Part shown: in pieces, positions 44,777 through 53,192 of the stretch
Numbering within the stretch: the first letter of the stretch is position 1
Layout of the letters: each line of letters opens with the position of its first letter
Assembly: GCA_017417585.1 (NCBI GenBank)
Contig: JAFPYX010000025.1
Coordinates: 98,710 to 162,709 of the forward strand
DNA: 64,000 bases
Direction of reading: 5' to 3'
From: Victivallales bacterium
GTDB lineage: Bacteria > Verrucomicrobiota > Lentisphaeria > Oligosphaerales > Oligosphaeraceae
Position numbers and translations under genes: made by a program
Notes under the pieces: model-generated
What the model saw: only the letters and a program-made list of their open reading frames with translations
The model's database searches: none
Told to the model about the DNA's origin: nothing

Positions 44777-44812
44777 GTGCCGCCAGAACTCCCGGTGGAC
44801 AAAACATATCAG

Positions 44813-44845
44813 AAAAAAGCGCCGAAGGTTTTTGCACTTCGGCGC
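44813..44845 (-). terminator. Intrinsic terminator of the porin-like operon
   Basis: GCGCCGAAG (44819-44827) pairs with CTTCGGCGC (44837-44845). On the minus strand the stem is followed by six T residues (44813-44818). Confidence 0.85.
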
Positions 44846-44875
44846 GCGGCGCAATGGCTATTTCATGGTGCGGGA

Positions 44876-46228
44876 TTAGAAATTATACATCACCTGGAGC
44901 TGGATCCAGTGGGGATTTCGTCCGTTGCGGTAGTAGTTGCCGGCCTTCAGGCAGGTGTATTCGGCCCAGAAGGAGAGGTGCTCGTTGAAGGTATAGCCCG
45001 CGAAGAAGGAGTTCAGCCAACCGACGTAGCTCCCGCCGCCCGTGGCGCCATCGAAGGCGCCGCCCACCGCGCCGTCCTCATGCACGGCATAGACGGCGGC
45101 CGTGCGCCATTTCAACTGGACCTTTTCGATGGGCTTGAAGGTGTAGTCCGCCTGATAGAAGTTCAGGTTGCTCCAGTAGCTGTTGAGCATCACGGGGAGC
45201 AGGTTCTCGCCCCAGATCGGGCAGGCGGACCAGAGAGGCACCCACCCCTCGTTCTTGCCGGTGGAGCCATGGTCGCCGGAGAAGTGCGTGTAGGCGAGGC
45301 CGACGGAGCTCTTCATCCATTCCTCCGGAAGCAGGAAGCGCAGGCGCGCGTCCGCCATCTTGCCTTGGTTGGCGCGGCCTTCCGGGGCGCGGCCGAACTG
45401 CATGGCGCCCTCCAGACTGTATTCCAGCCAGCTCAGCGGCTTGCCGAAGAGCCGCCCACCCGTGGTGTGGAGAGAGTAGTTCATGTCCGCCGGATAGCAG
45501 CGCTCAAGAGTCTCGGGATAGTCGTCTTCGATGTCGTCATAGACATAGTAGAGGTCGAATTTGAAGGCGTCGTTGACCTGGTGCGTCCAGTAGGCGGCCA
45601 CGGTGAAGATGTCGCCGGCGCGCAGGCGGCGGTTGCGGTCGTTGATGCGCGGCCAGCGGTCCTTCCAGGTGTTGTAGAGGACCATCAGATTGGCGTCGTC
45701 CGTGTCGTCCTTGTAGCGAAGCCTCAGACCGTCCCAGTAGCTGGTTCTGGCCTGGTCGTGGGGCGTCCCCTCAGAGAAGATCAGCCCGTTCCCGAAGTTC
45801 AGCCCCTGGCGTCCCAGCGTGGCGGAGAGTCCCTCCACGCCGCCGATGTTCCGCCATTCGAGGTTGGCCAGGTCGAGCGTCGTCTCGTCCGGGAAGTCCC
45901 AGGTGGCACCGCCGTGGTGCTGATTGTTGGGATTGGCGATGTGGCTGGTGTACCACTGGCTGCGGTTGACCAGGCGCAGATTCAGCGTGAGGTCCTCGCC
46001 GATGTCCAGCTTGCCCCAGACGCGGGTGCGGAAGCGGTAGTACTGCACGGCCGGGCCTTTGAGGCCGCCGTCGGGATAGAGGGTGTTGCGGCTGTAGCTT
46101 TCGTAGCGGACACGTTCGTCCAGTCCCAGGTGGAGCTTCACGTCGTCGGCAAGTTGATAATTCCAGCCGGTCTCGGCCAGAGTCCTGGCGGCAATCAGAG
46201 CCAGAAGCAGAAAGGTCAGGCGTTTCAT
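44876..46228 (-). CDS. Alginate-export-like outer-membrane porin
   Basis: A 450-residue protein with signal peptide MKRLTFLLLALIAARTLA. Regular amphipathic strands fill the rest: DERVRYESYSRNTLYPDG, YYRFRTRVWGKLDIGEDLTL, LEWRNIGGVEGLSATLGRQG, FGNGLIFSEGT, YWDGLRLRYKDDTDDANLMV. It ends WIQLQVMYNF with a terminal Phe. The length and GRQ...W(D)GLRL segments match the alginate export (AlgE-like) barrel family. It starts 5 bp after the acyltransferase/ligase stop, so the two are co-transcribed and may act together at the envelope. The substrate is unknown. Confidence 0.82.
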   Translation of the reverse strand: MKRLTFLLLALIAARTLAETGWNYQLADDVKLHLGLDERVRYESYSRNTLYPDGGLKGPAVQYYRFRTRVWGKLDIGEDLTLNLRLVNRSQWYTSHIANPNNQHHGGATWDFPDETTLDLANLEWRNIGGVEGLSATLGRQGLNFGNGLIFSEGTPHDQARTSYWDGLRLRYKDDTDDANLMVLYNTWKDRWPRINDRNRRLRAGDIFTVAAYWTHQVNDAFKFDLYYVYDDIEDDYPETLERCYPADMNYSLHTTGGRLFGKPLSWLEYSLEGAMQFGRAPEGRANQGKMADARLRFLLPEEWMKSSVGLAYTHFSGDHGSTGKNEGWVPLWSACPIWGENLLPVMLNSYWSNLNFYQADYTFKPIEKVQLKWRTAAVYAVHEDGAVGGAFDGATGGGSYVGWLNSFFAGYTFNEHLSFWAEYTCLKAGNYYRNGRNPHWIQLQVMYNF

Positions 46229-46233
46229 TTGCG

Positions 46234-48867
46234 TCAGTGCAGTTGGTGTTTTTTCAACGTACGGTAGTCGGTCTTCCCGGAACCCAGGCAGGGAATCTCG
46301 GGCATCATGACGACCTGACGGATGGATTGAATCGGTGAGAAACCATTGGCCCGCAGGGTGGCGTTGACCTCGTCACGCTCCAGGGGCAGAGTGGAAAAGA
46401 GGGTGATGACCGGCGCGTCGTCGGTTCCGAGGGCCTCCACCGCCAGCGAAGGGCCGTGGTCCAGCGCGGGGTTGGGATATTTCTCCAGCAGCACCTCCTC
46501 CAGGGCCGGCAGCGAAATCATCTCGCCGCCGATCTTCACGAAGCGCTTGAGGCGTCCCATGAAATAGACGAAGCCCTCCTCGTCCATCTGCACCAGATCG
46601 CCGGTGCGGTACCATTCCTTCCCCTCGAATTGTACGAAGGGCGAGGGGCCGTCGTAGTTGATGTATCCCTTGAAGATGTTGGTTCCGCGCACCAGCAGCA
46701 TGCCCGTGGTGTTGGGGGGGAGGCGCTTCGTGCACGCCTCGTCGGTGACCACGCCCTCGGAGCATGCCATCAGGCGTCCGATGGAACCGAATTTCTCATG
46801 GCCGGGCTGGTTCAGGGAGACGATCGGCCCGCATTCCGTGATTCCGTAGCCCTCGTAGAGATTTGCGTTCTTCGCCTTCTCGTGCATCAAGTCCAGCGTG
46901 GCTCGCGGGCACTTCTCGGCGCCGGTGACGATGAACTGCAGGGTCTCCAGCTGTTCCGGGGTGGCATTGCGCAGGATGTTGGTGACAAAGGTCGGGGTGC
47001 CGCAGAAGAAGTTGACCTTGTAGGCCGCGGTGAGGCGGGCGAGCATGGCGCCTTCGGTGGGGTTGGGGTGGTACACCACGCGGATGTTGGTCACGCAGGT
47101 GAACAAGGTGTTGAGCAACAGCCCGAAGGAATGGAAGGGCGGCAGCATTCCCAGGAGACAGGCGTCCTTGCGGAAATACATCCCCAGCACGGAGCACTTC
47201 AAGTCGGCGATGACGGCCTCGTGGATGACTGGCACGGTCTTGGGCATGGATTCGGAGCCCGAGGTGAAGAGGATGGCGGTGGTCGGGGGGACCGGAGCTT
47301 TCCAGAGGCTGCTCCAGCACAGGTGGCTCATCAGGAGCGACCAGAGCTTGCGCCAGATGGATACGCCCTTGGCCACGCGTTCCAGCGGCAGAAGGATGTC
47401 TTCCAGACCACTGAAGTCCACGCCTGTGCCCTTCAGCCGCTCGATAAGCGCCTCGGAGGTCAGGATGTGCTGCAGGCCGGTGCTTTCCACGCAATGGCGC
47501 ATGTTCCGGTTGCCGACGGTCCAGTTGATCATCACCGGCACCTTCCCCGCGAACTGGGTGGCCAGGTAGAGCAGCGTGGCGATGGTGGTGGCCGGCATCA
47601 GGATGCCGATGCGCTCGCCAGGCAGCGCCGCGATGCTGGGGCGCAGCGCCATGACCGCCAGCACCATCTTCCGGTTGGTGAAGACGCCCTTGAGCTGGTC
47701 CGCCCACACGGGGCGGTTGGGGAAGCGCTTCGCGTTGATGAGGAACGCGTGAGGGATGGTTTTCGCCTCGGTGACCCCCAGCGGGGAGGCGTCCTCGAAG
47801 AACCATTCGCGGGGCACGGGATAGAGCGGCTCGACGCCGGAGACCTCGCCGATCGCGGCGAGCATCAGGCTGGCGGCCGTGCGAAGCTTCTCCGGGCTGG
47901 GGACCTCGTGCCCGAATTCCGTGGCGATCCAGTACTGGAGCTCGGCGATGAGCAGAGAGTCAAGGCCCAGCGCGGTCCCCAGGGTGTCGGTGTCGTGGAT
48001 TTCCGCCTTGCCCGTGAGGTCCCGCAATTTCGCCATGACCTTCTCGCGCACCTCCTGAGGCACCCGTGAAGTGTCCTCGCTGACATTTCCCGCGTCGGGT
48101 TCGGGCAGCGCCTGCGGCCCCTGCTTCTCGAACCAGGTGTAGGGCACATACGTGTTGGGACGCATCGCGACATTGTAGAAGTTCTCCAGATAGCGGTTGA
48201 GGGTCTCCTTGTCCGACGCGTCCGGAAAGTCCGCCGGCCGGGGCACGAACTCGATGGTGACATGGCGGCGGGGCATGAAGAAGAGCCCCCCCAGGAAGAG
48301 GTGCTTGAGGTGGTGCAAAACCACCTGCCCGAAATCCGGATGGAAGCCTTTGCTGCGGCTGAAGTCGCTGCCCCACAGCCCTGTGGTCCGCACCAGGACG
48401 ACCTTCGCCTCCGGGCACTCCTGGAGGATGCGCGAGATGCCGCCGTTGCCGCGAAGCTTCTCCATCTTGGAGTGGTAGATGCGGCCTGCGGGGTAGAAAA
48501 GCAGGTTGTCGCCGGCCCTGAGCGCCTCCGCGCAGCGGCCAATCTGGGCGACCACGGCGTCGTGTCCGGTCATTCCGGCGATGCCGAGGTCCGGCAGCGG
48601 GATGACGCGCAACGACTTCCAGATATACTTCAGCGCCGTGTTCTTGAGGTATTTCTCGTCGGCCAGCGAACGGGGATGGAAACGGCGCCAGAGGATGCTG
48701 TTGAGGATCAGCGGGTCGACCAGCGCGGGGTGGTTCGGCAGAAACAGGATGCCTTTGCGCTCGCCGCTTTGGATGATTTTGTCCAGCCCCTGGATGGTGA
48801 CACGGTAGCGAAGCCAGAAGGCGAAACGGGCGAGAAGCGAGATGAGAAAGGCGAAAAAACTATGCAT
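46234..48867 (-). CDS. PlsC acyltransferase - acyl carrier - AMP-dependent acyl ligase fusion (Aas-like)
   Basis: An 877-residue fusion. Residues ~1-210 form a PlsC acyltransferase with NHPALVD (His46-x4-Asp51) and FYPAGRI. Residues ~270-340 resemble an acyl carrier domain, with GLDSLLIAELQYW and Ser304 as the likely phosphopantetheine site. Residues ~370-877 form an AMP-binding ligase with TTAILFTSGSESMPKTVPV (533-544), NLYEGYGITECGPIVSLN, WYRTGDLVQMDE and GRLKRFVKIGGEMIS. E. coli Aas has the acyltransferase and ligase but no carrier domain. The reaction is probably acyl activation and transfer to a lysophospholipid; loading of an internal carrier is inference. It is upstream of, and probably co-transcribed with, the porin gene. 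Confidence 0.85.
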   Translation of the reverse strand: MHSFFAFLISLLARFAFWLRYRVTIQGLDKIIQSGERKGILFLPNHPALVDPLILNSILWRRFHPRSLADEKYLKNTALKYIWKSLRVIPLPDLGIAGMTGHDAVVAQIGRCAEALRAGDNLLFYPAGRIYHSKMEKLRGNGGISRILQECPEAKVVLVRTTGLWGSDFSRSKGFHPDFGQVVLHHLKHLFLGGLFFMPRRHVTIEFVPRPADFPDASDKETLNRYLENFYNVAMRPNTYVPYTWFEKQGPQALPEPDAGNVSEDTSRVPQEVREKVMAKLRDLTGKAEIHDTDTLGTALGLDSLLIAELQYWIATEFGHEVPSPEKLRTAASLMLAAIGEVSGVEPLYPVPREWFFEDASPLGVTEAKTIPHAFLINAKRFPNRPVWADQLKGVFTNRKMVLAVMALRPSIAALPGERIGILMPATTIATLLYLATQFAGKVPVMINWTVGNRNMRHCVESTGLQHILTSEALIERLKGTGVDFSGLEDILLPLERVAKGVSIWRKLWSLLMSHLCWSSLWKAPVPPTTAILFTSGSESMPKTVPVIHEAVIADLKCSVLGMYFRKDACLLGMLPPFHSFGLLLNTLFTCVTNIRVVYHPNPTEGAMLARLTAAYKVNFFCGTPTFVTNILRNATPEQLETLQFIVTGAEKCPRATLDLMHEKAKNANLYEGYGITECGPIVSLNQPGHEKFGSIGRLMACSEGVVTDEACTKRLPPNTTGMLLVRGTNIFKGYINYDGPSPFVQFEGKEWYRTGDLVQMDEEGFVYFMGRLKRFVKIGGEMISLPALEEVLLEKYPNPALDHGPSLAVEALGTDDAPVITLFSTLPLERDEVNATLRANGFSPIQSIRQVVMMPEIPCLGSGKTDYRTLKKHQLH

Positions 48868-48920
48868 GGCTGGAACTTGTCAACAATTTGGGAAACGCTC
48901 TGCCTTCCCCAAATGATGGA

Positions 48921-49153
48921 AAAAACGAGATTCGCTACGCTTTTGAGGATGGTGGCTTGAATGCCCCGGCAATTGCCGTTACAGTAATTGCCGTAGGGGG
49001 TGGGGGTCTGCCTCCCTATAAGGAAAAGGGAAGTCTGATAGGAAAAACTAGATTCGTTGTCCTTTTGAAGGTGGCGGGTTGAATGTACAGGCAATTGCCG
49101 TTACAGTAGCCACCGTAGGGGGTGGGGGTCTGCCTCCCTATAAGGAAAAAGGG
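48921..49153. repeat. Imperfect tandem duplication, 122-bp period
   Basis: Copy 1 begins AAAAACGAGATTCG at 48921 and copy 2 AAAAACTAGATTCG at 49043. GCAATTGCCGTTACAG and GTAGGGGGTGGGGGTCTGCC recur at the same 122-nt offset, ending CTCCCTATAAGGAAAA. It lies in the 343-bp gap between the fusion gene and the regulator. Frames through it give a repeated short peptide, which I do not consider a gene. Confidence 0.88.
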
Positions 49154-49210
49154 CGGCGAAGGCTTTCAGGCGGGATGGCGGCCGGGCTTGTGCGCCGTCC
49201 CCGCACGGGC

Positions 49211-50599
49211 TCACAGGTACTTGCGCAGGGTTGTCCGCGTGATGCCCAGACGCTGCGCGGCCTGGGATTTGTTGCCGCCGCATTTCTCCACGATGGCGCG
49301 GACGTGGAGGCGCATGGCCGACTCAAGGTCGTCGGGGAATGCCCCTGCGGGAGAGGGGGCTTTGCGCGGTTCCTCAAGGAGGCTCTGCGCATGCCGTCGG
49401 AAGCCCTCGGCGGTGGAGAGGCTCGCGCGTTCCAGCAGGAGTCCCAGTTCCTCCTCGTTGCCCGGGAAGTCATACCCCTGAAGCGCCGGTAGGAAGTCCG
49501 GCGGGAGGTCAATCCCGCGGCGCCGGGCCAGCTCGCCGGCGAGCTCCTCCAGGTCCTCCAGACGTTCCCGCAAGGGCGGAAGACGGAATTGGCAGACCTG
49601 GAGATGTCGCCAGAGGGATTTTAGGAACTGACCCGACTGGGCCAGCGGGGAGAGCTCCTGATGGGTGGTGGCGACCAGGCGGACATTGGCTTCGAGGCTC
49701 CTGCCCTGAAGCACCAGTCGCCCGGTCTCCAGGTAGGCCAGCACGGCGGCCTGGAGGCCCATGGGAAGGGCGCCGATTTCCTCCAGGAGGAGCGTCCCTC
49801 CTTCCGCATGGGAAAACGCCTGCAGAAGCATTTCCTCCGAGCCGCCGGCGCAGGAAAAGGGAAGCAGGGAGGGACATTGGAGCATCGCGGCCAGATCCCG
49901 AAGCGCGGCGCCGGGCTCCCCCTGCAGCAGGATCGGCGGGGGGATTCGGTTGTCCTGCCACCAGCATGGCAGGACCTGGCCGAGCTCCTGGTGAAGGCGC
50001 TCCATGGCGTCGCCGGTGCCGACCAGCGGGCGGGCGCCATAGCGGAGCCAGCGGCAACGGAGGGATTGCAGGGAGAGGCTCCAGCCCGATGGATCGCCTT
50101 CCTGCGACAAAGCCTCGATGACTTGGCGATATGGCAGCTCCTCTCCGTAGGTGTTCAAATGATCCCAGGAGGCCTCGATGAATTCCCGCACGGCGTCATG
50201 GTGCCGCGCATATCCCAGCTGGCCCTGCTGGAGGTCGTCCGCCGACAGCGAATAGTGGCTGATGACCGCGTTGGCCAGCGAATGGCGGTTGCAGTGCACG
50301 GCCATCAAGGCGTCCAGCGGGGACGGCGCAAACAACTCCCGGTCGTCCGTGAAATAATGCACCTTGCAGCCGACTTCCCGCAGCTGCGCCAGCGCCATGG
50401 CCGCGCGGGTGACGTCATGCAGCAGCGATATCCCCAGCAATAAAACGCAGTCGAAGTCGTGCGCGGGTCCTTCCAGGATGTCGCAGACTTGGCGCCAGCC
50501 GGCAATGCGGAGTTCCGCATCCGGAAAAACACGCAGCGCCGCCGCCGCCGCGTAGGCCTGGTCATGGCTCAGATGGTCGGTCAGGATGAGGGTGTTCAT
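49211..50599 (-). CDS. Degenerate sigma-54-type transcriptional regulator
   Basis: A 462-residue protein from ATG 50599. The N-terminal ~170 residues begin MNTLILTDHLSHDQAYAAAA and include DFDCVLLLGISLLHD, vaguely DHH-phosphoesterase-like (low confidence). The middle aligns with an NtrC-type AAA+ domain. The Walker A site reads LLQGEPGAALRD, without GK-S/T. The GAFTGA loop is missing between PFSCAGGSEEMLLQAFSHA and EGGTLLLEEIGALP, and the Walker B Asp is Glu. NVRLVATTHQELSPLAQSGQ and FRLPPLRERLEDLEELAGEL are retained. The C-terminal Fis-type HTH is intact (IVEKCGGNKSQAAQRLGI with TRTTLRKYL). It should bind DNA but not remodel sigma-54 by ATP hydrolysis. Target genes are unknown. Confidence 0.8.
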   Translation of the reverse strand: MNTLILTDHLSHDQAYAAAAALRVFPDAELRIAGWRQVCDILEGPAHDFDCVLLLGISLLHDVTRAAMALAQLREVGCKVHYFTDDRELFAPSPLDALMAVHCNRHSLANAVISHYSLSADDLQQGQLGYARHHDAVREFIEASWDHLNTYGEELPYRQVIEALSQEGDPSGWSLSLQSLRCRWLRYGARPLVGTGDAMERLHQELGQVLPCWWQDNRIPPPILLQGEPGAALRDLAAMLQCPSLLPFSCAGGSEEMLLQAFSHAEGGTLLLEEIGALPMGLQAAVLAYLETGRLVLQGRSLEANVRLVATTHQELSPLAQSGQFLKSLWRHLQVCQFRLPPLRERLEDLEELAGELARRRGIDLPPDFLPALQGYDFPGNEEELGLLLERASLSTAEGFRRHAQSLLEEPRKAPSPAGAFPDDLESAMRLHVRAIVEKCGGNKSQAAQRLGITRTTLRKYL

Positions 50600-50704
50600 G
50601 GAAATCGTTCGGAGACGGGGCAAAATGGCATTCGACATACCATAATGCCCAATCCGAATTTCACCAGCCAATCTGGTTAAAAAATATCCAGCAGGGTGGA
50701 TATT

Positions 50705-51187
50705 TTATGGGCATATCGCCTGCTTCCAGGCAGTTAGCTTCTGGATATAATTCAGTCTGGCGGCGGCGGGGCTGGTGGATGGCAGTTGCGTCATCATGGA
50801 CGCCAGCTGCGGGAAATTGCGCCGGAAATGCGTGGCAGAGGCGGTGCCGTTGCAGAGGATTCTTGTGATGCGCGGGCACTGGGCGAGGAGCCATGGGATG
50901 TCGTTGGGGCGGGCGTTCTGGATGTCGCTGTCCAGGCTTCCTTCGCGTTCGCAGTTCTGGAGCGTGTCCCACAGCGCGACGCGGTTCTTGCGCAGTGCCT
51001 CGAGGCGTTGCGGGTAGGGGAGGGCGGGGTCGAAGTGGAAGAGCTCTCCCATGATGCGCCAGAAGGCGTTGTGCTTGAAGGCGTAATATTGTTGCTGGCG
51101 CAGCGACTCCACGCCGGGCATGGAACCCAGGACGAGCATTTCGGCGTCGGCGCGCCAGACGGGCGGGAAGGAGGTGCAGCGGGGCAT
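50705..51187 (-). CDS. Hypoxanthine (deoxyinosine)-DNA glycosylase, uracil-DNA-glycosylase superfamily
   Basis: A 160-residue base-excision repair enzyme predicted to remove hypoxanthine from deaminated adenine. The family signature VLGSMPGVESLRQQQYYAFK followed by HNAFWRIMGELF (~residues 19-50) is clear. RVALWDTLQNCEREGSLDSD, ILCNGTASATHFRRNFP and QLPSTSPAAARL (TSPA motif) follow. The length matches the family. It lies 16 bp downstream of rsmG in the flavin reductase-rsmG-glycosylase operon. Like rdgB in this window it guards against inosine in DNA. Confidence 0.9.
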   Translation of the reverse strand: MPRCTSFPPVWRADAEMLVLGSMPGVESLRQQQYYAFKHNAFWRIMGELFHFDPALPYPQRLEALRKNRVALWDTLQNCEREGSLDSDIQNARPNDIPWLLAQCPRITRILCNGTASATHFRRNFPQLASMMTQLPSTSPAAARLNYIQKLTAWKQAICP

Positions 51188-51203
51188 GCTTCGTGCGTCG
51201 CTC

Positions 51204-51998
51204 CTACTTGAGATATTTGCGCATCTTCCTCGGAATGCCGTTGCCTTTCTTGACGGCGAGGATGATATGCCGCGTGGGGTCGTCGGGCACCAGCGAGAAG
51301 GCGATGTCGTCCACCTGTTCGAAGCCGAAGGCGGGGCACGCCTCCGCGAAGAGCGGCCCCTCCTCCAGCGGCCAGCTCTGCCCCTTCATCAGCACGAAGA
51401 CGCCGCCGACCGACAGCAGCTCGGAGACGTCCGGCAGCAGTTCCACGCCCTTGCCGACCGCCCTTGCGGTCACGATCTCGGCGTGGTGCCAGAGGTCGGT
51501 GCGCGTGCGCCCCACGTCCCGCCCGCGGAAGGCCGCCGCGCCGCCGCGTCCGTCACGTGGAATCAGCGGGATGGTGGCGTTGAGGAAATCCACCTTCTTC
51601 TGCCGCGCGTCCACGAGGGTGAAGTCCTGGGTGGTCATCCAGGTCATCAGGGGCAGCCCCGGATAGCCGCCGCCGGAGCCCAGGTCCACGATGGCGGAAC
51701 GCTCTTCCGTCATGCCGACAATGGTGTTGAGCACGGAAAGCGAGTCCAGCACCTGGAATTTCAGGTAGTCGGCGGGCGAGGTGATGCGCGTGAGGTTCAG
51801 CCATTCGTTGACGCCGACCAGGTGGCTGTAGAGCTTCTCCAGGGTGTCGCGGTGCGCGTCGGTGACACCGGGGATGTTCAGCGCGGCGCATTGCTCGCCA
51901 AAACGCCGCCAGTCCGCGTCGTCGAAGTGCATCCGGGGGTATTTTTCAGGGAGAAAATCCCGCGGATCTCTTTCCGGATGGTCGATGGTATTCTGCAT
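51204..51998 (-). CDS. rsmG: 16S rRNA (guanine-N7)-methyltransferase RsmG-like
   Basis: Methylates G527 of 16S rRNA using SAM. It is 264 residues, longer than the usual ~210, with an extra ~40 N-terminal residues (MQNTIDHPERDPRDFLPEKY). Motifs are VNEWLNLTRITSPADYLKFQ, LDSLSVL, IVDLGSGGGYPGLPL (SAM loop), VDARQKKVDFLNA, IVTARAVGKG and VFVLMKGQ. The start ATG (51998-51996) overlaps the upstream stop as TGATG, indicating translational coupling to the flavin reductase gene. RsmG is not accompanied by mnmG or parA/parB here, unlike the common arrangement. Confidence 0.9.
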   Translation of the reverse strand: MQNTIDHPERDPRDFLPEKYPRMHFDDADWRRFGEQCAALNIPGVTDAHRDTLEKLYSHLVGVNEWLNLTRITSPADYLKFQVLDSLSVLNTIVGMTEERSAIVDLGSGGGYPGLPLMTWMTTQDFTLVDARQKKVDFLNATIPLIPRDGRGGAAAFRGRDVGRTRTDLWHHAEIVTARAVGKGVELLPDVSELLSVGGVFVLMKGQSWPLEEGPLFAEACPAFGFEQVDDIAFSLVPDDPTRHIILAVKKGNGIPRKMRKYLK

Positions 51999-52564
51999 CA
52001 CTTTTTCCTCACGGAGAATCCGAAATGGCCGAGTTCCTTGCCCAGCGAGTAGTAGTGACCGTGGGCGTAGGCGAGCAGATTCGCCTTCTCCAGGTCGAGA
52101 TGCCCCTTGTCGTCGATGAGGTCGCTGGTGACCTGAACTGCGATGACCTCGCCAAGGAAGAGGTCGTGGCTGCCCAGCGAGACGACCTGCCTGACGGCGC
52201 ATTCCAGGCTAAGCGGGCACTCCGCGACCAACGGCGCCACGATTTTGCTCGCCTTGACCGCCGTGAGCTTCCGCACCGCGAACTTGTCCGTGTCCGCGCC
52301 GGAGGCCACGCCGCAGAAGTCCACCGTCTCGGCCATCGCGGCCGTCGGGAGATTCACCGTGAAACACCGCAATTCCTTGAGGGCACGGTAGGAGAAGCGC
52401 GACGGACGCACCCCGATGCCCACGATCGGCGGGTCGGAGGACAGGGTGCCCGCCCAGGCGACCGTCAGCAGATTCCACGGGAATCGCCGCCCGTCGCCGG
52501 TGCCGACCAGAACGACCGGGGACGGAGCTAGTTGTGTGCTTCCAGGCCAGATGGTCTTTTCCAT
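51998..52564 (-). CDS. Flavin reductase-like (FMN-binding split-barrel) protein
   Basis: A 188-residue protein from ATG 52564 (MEKTIWPGSTQLAPSPVVLV). Split-barrel marks are PWNLLTVAWAGTLSSDPPIV, GIGVRPSRFSYRALKE, FTVNLPTAAMAETVDFCGVA and HDLFLGEVIAVQV. It is similar to flavoredoxin and flavin reductases of unknown electron acceptor. The start is directly preceded by three GCCAATT units instead of a Shine-Dalgarno. It is the first gene of the operon with rsmG and the DNA glycosylase. Confidence 0.87.
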   Translation of the reverse strand: MEKTIWPGSTQLAPSPVVLVGTGDGRRFPWNLLTVAWAGTLSSDPPIVGIGVRPSRFSYRALKELRCFTVNLPTAAMAETVDFCGVASGADTDKFAVRKLTAVKASKIVAPLVAECPLSLECAVRQVVSLGSHDLFLGEVIAVQVTSDLIDDKGHLDLEKANLLAYAHGHYYSLGKELGHFGFSVRKK

Positions 52565-52592
52565 AATTGGCAATTGGCAATTGGCAACTTGG
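52565..52592. repeat. Heptanucleotide array abutting the flavin reductase start
   Basis: AATTGGC x3 then AACTTGG in 7-nt register on the plus strand. The first unit touches the ATG (52564-52562). Confidence 0.85.
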
Positions 52593-52649
52593 GAATGGGG
52601 GAAATTGCGGTTCTGCACGCCGTGTTCCTGCGCGGCTTTTCCGTCTTCT

Positions 52650-52750
52650 AGAATTTCCACCCGCAGTCGCGGAGGAGCTGCATGAAGCGGCGTCCGTATT
52701 CCACATAGACGTCGTAGCGGTACTTGCGCACGGTCTCGGTGTTGTCGTTG
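52650..52750 (-). pseudogene. Duplicated 3' end of the sugar isomerase gene
   Basis: 101 bp matching 54242-54342 with two mismatches. It encodes the same last ~32 codons (NTETVRKYRYDVYVEYGRRF...CGWKF) and stop as the gene at 54240-55163. There is no start and no upstream part. It lies 1592 bp from the source in the same orientation, so the pseudopilin-like gene sits between two direct copies. Confidence 0.92.
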
Positions 52751-52751
52751 T

Positions 52752-52993
52752 CTTTTTGTGTTTCGTGGGGATTGGACTTTATGTCAGTCGTTGCCTTTTT
52801 GTGTTTCGTGGGGATTGGACTTTATGCCAGTCGTTGCCTTTTTGGGGAATGATATCGATGAGTTAGATTGCCGCTCCGGCATTTTCCCGCGCCCCTTCCG
52901 GGTTCGTTTGGGGGCTGGATGCCACCCCGGGTTCCGCTTTCGCTTATGCACTACGGTGAGGCATGCCGCTCCGGCATTTTCCCGCGCCCCTTC
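52752..52993. repeat. Two short direct-repeat sets in the 628-bp gap
   Basis: A 43-bp unit (CTTTTTGTGTTTCGTGGGGA and following) is repeated about twice at 52752-52843. A 30-bp unit (TGCCGCTCCGGCATTTTCCC then GCGCCCCTTC) occurs at 52869-52898 and 52964-52993. The remaining sequence to 53192 holds no gene I can support. Confidence 0.8.
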
Positions 52994-53192
52994 GAGGCTG
53001 TCTTTGGCTTCAGAATCTTTCACCTAACCCAACAGTATAATTCCTCTTTTTGACTTTGCCATTTTCCCTTTGGCTATGTTGCCAGTCGGCGCCCTCGCGG
53101 AGAACATAGCCTCTTGTTAAAAATCCGAAAAAGCCACCGCATGAACAAAGTTCCTGTGGTTATCTTGCTCAGTCAATTGTCACGCAGTTCGA

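Noticed and set aside
48888..49240. Short peptides repeated with the sequence GGGGLPPYKEKG
   Set aside because: They arise from the 122-bp DNA duplication in two different frames, with no start signal; treated as non-coding.
52752..52843. CRISPR-like repeat (43-bp unit twice)
   Set aside because: The units are directly tandem with no distinct spacers, only about two copies, and no cas genes in the window.
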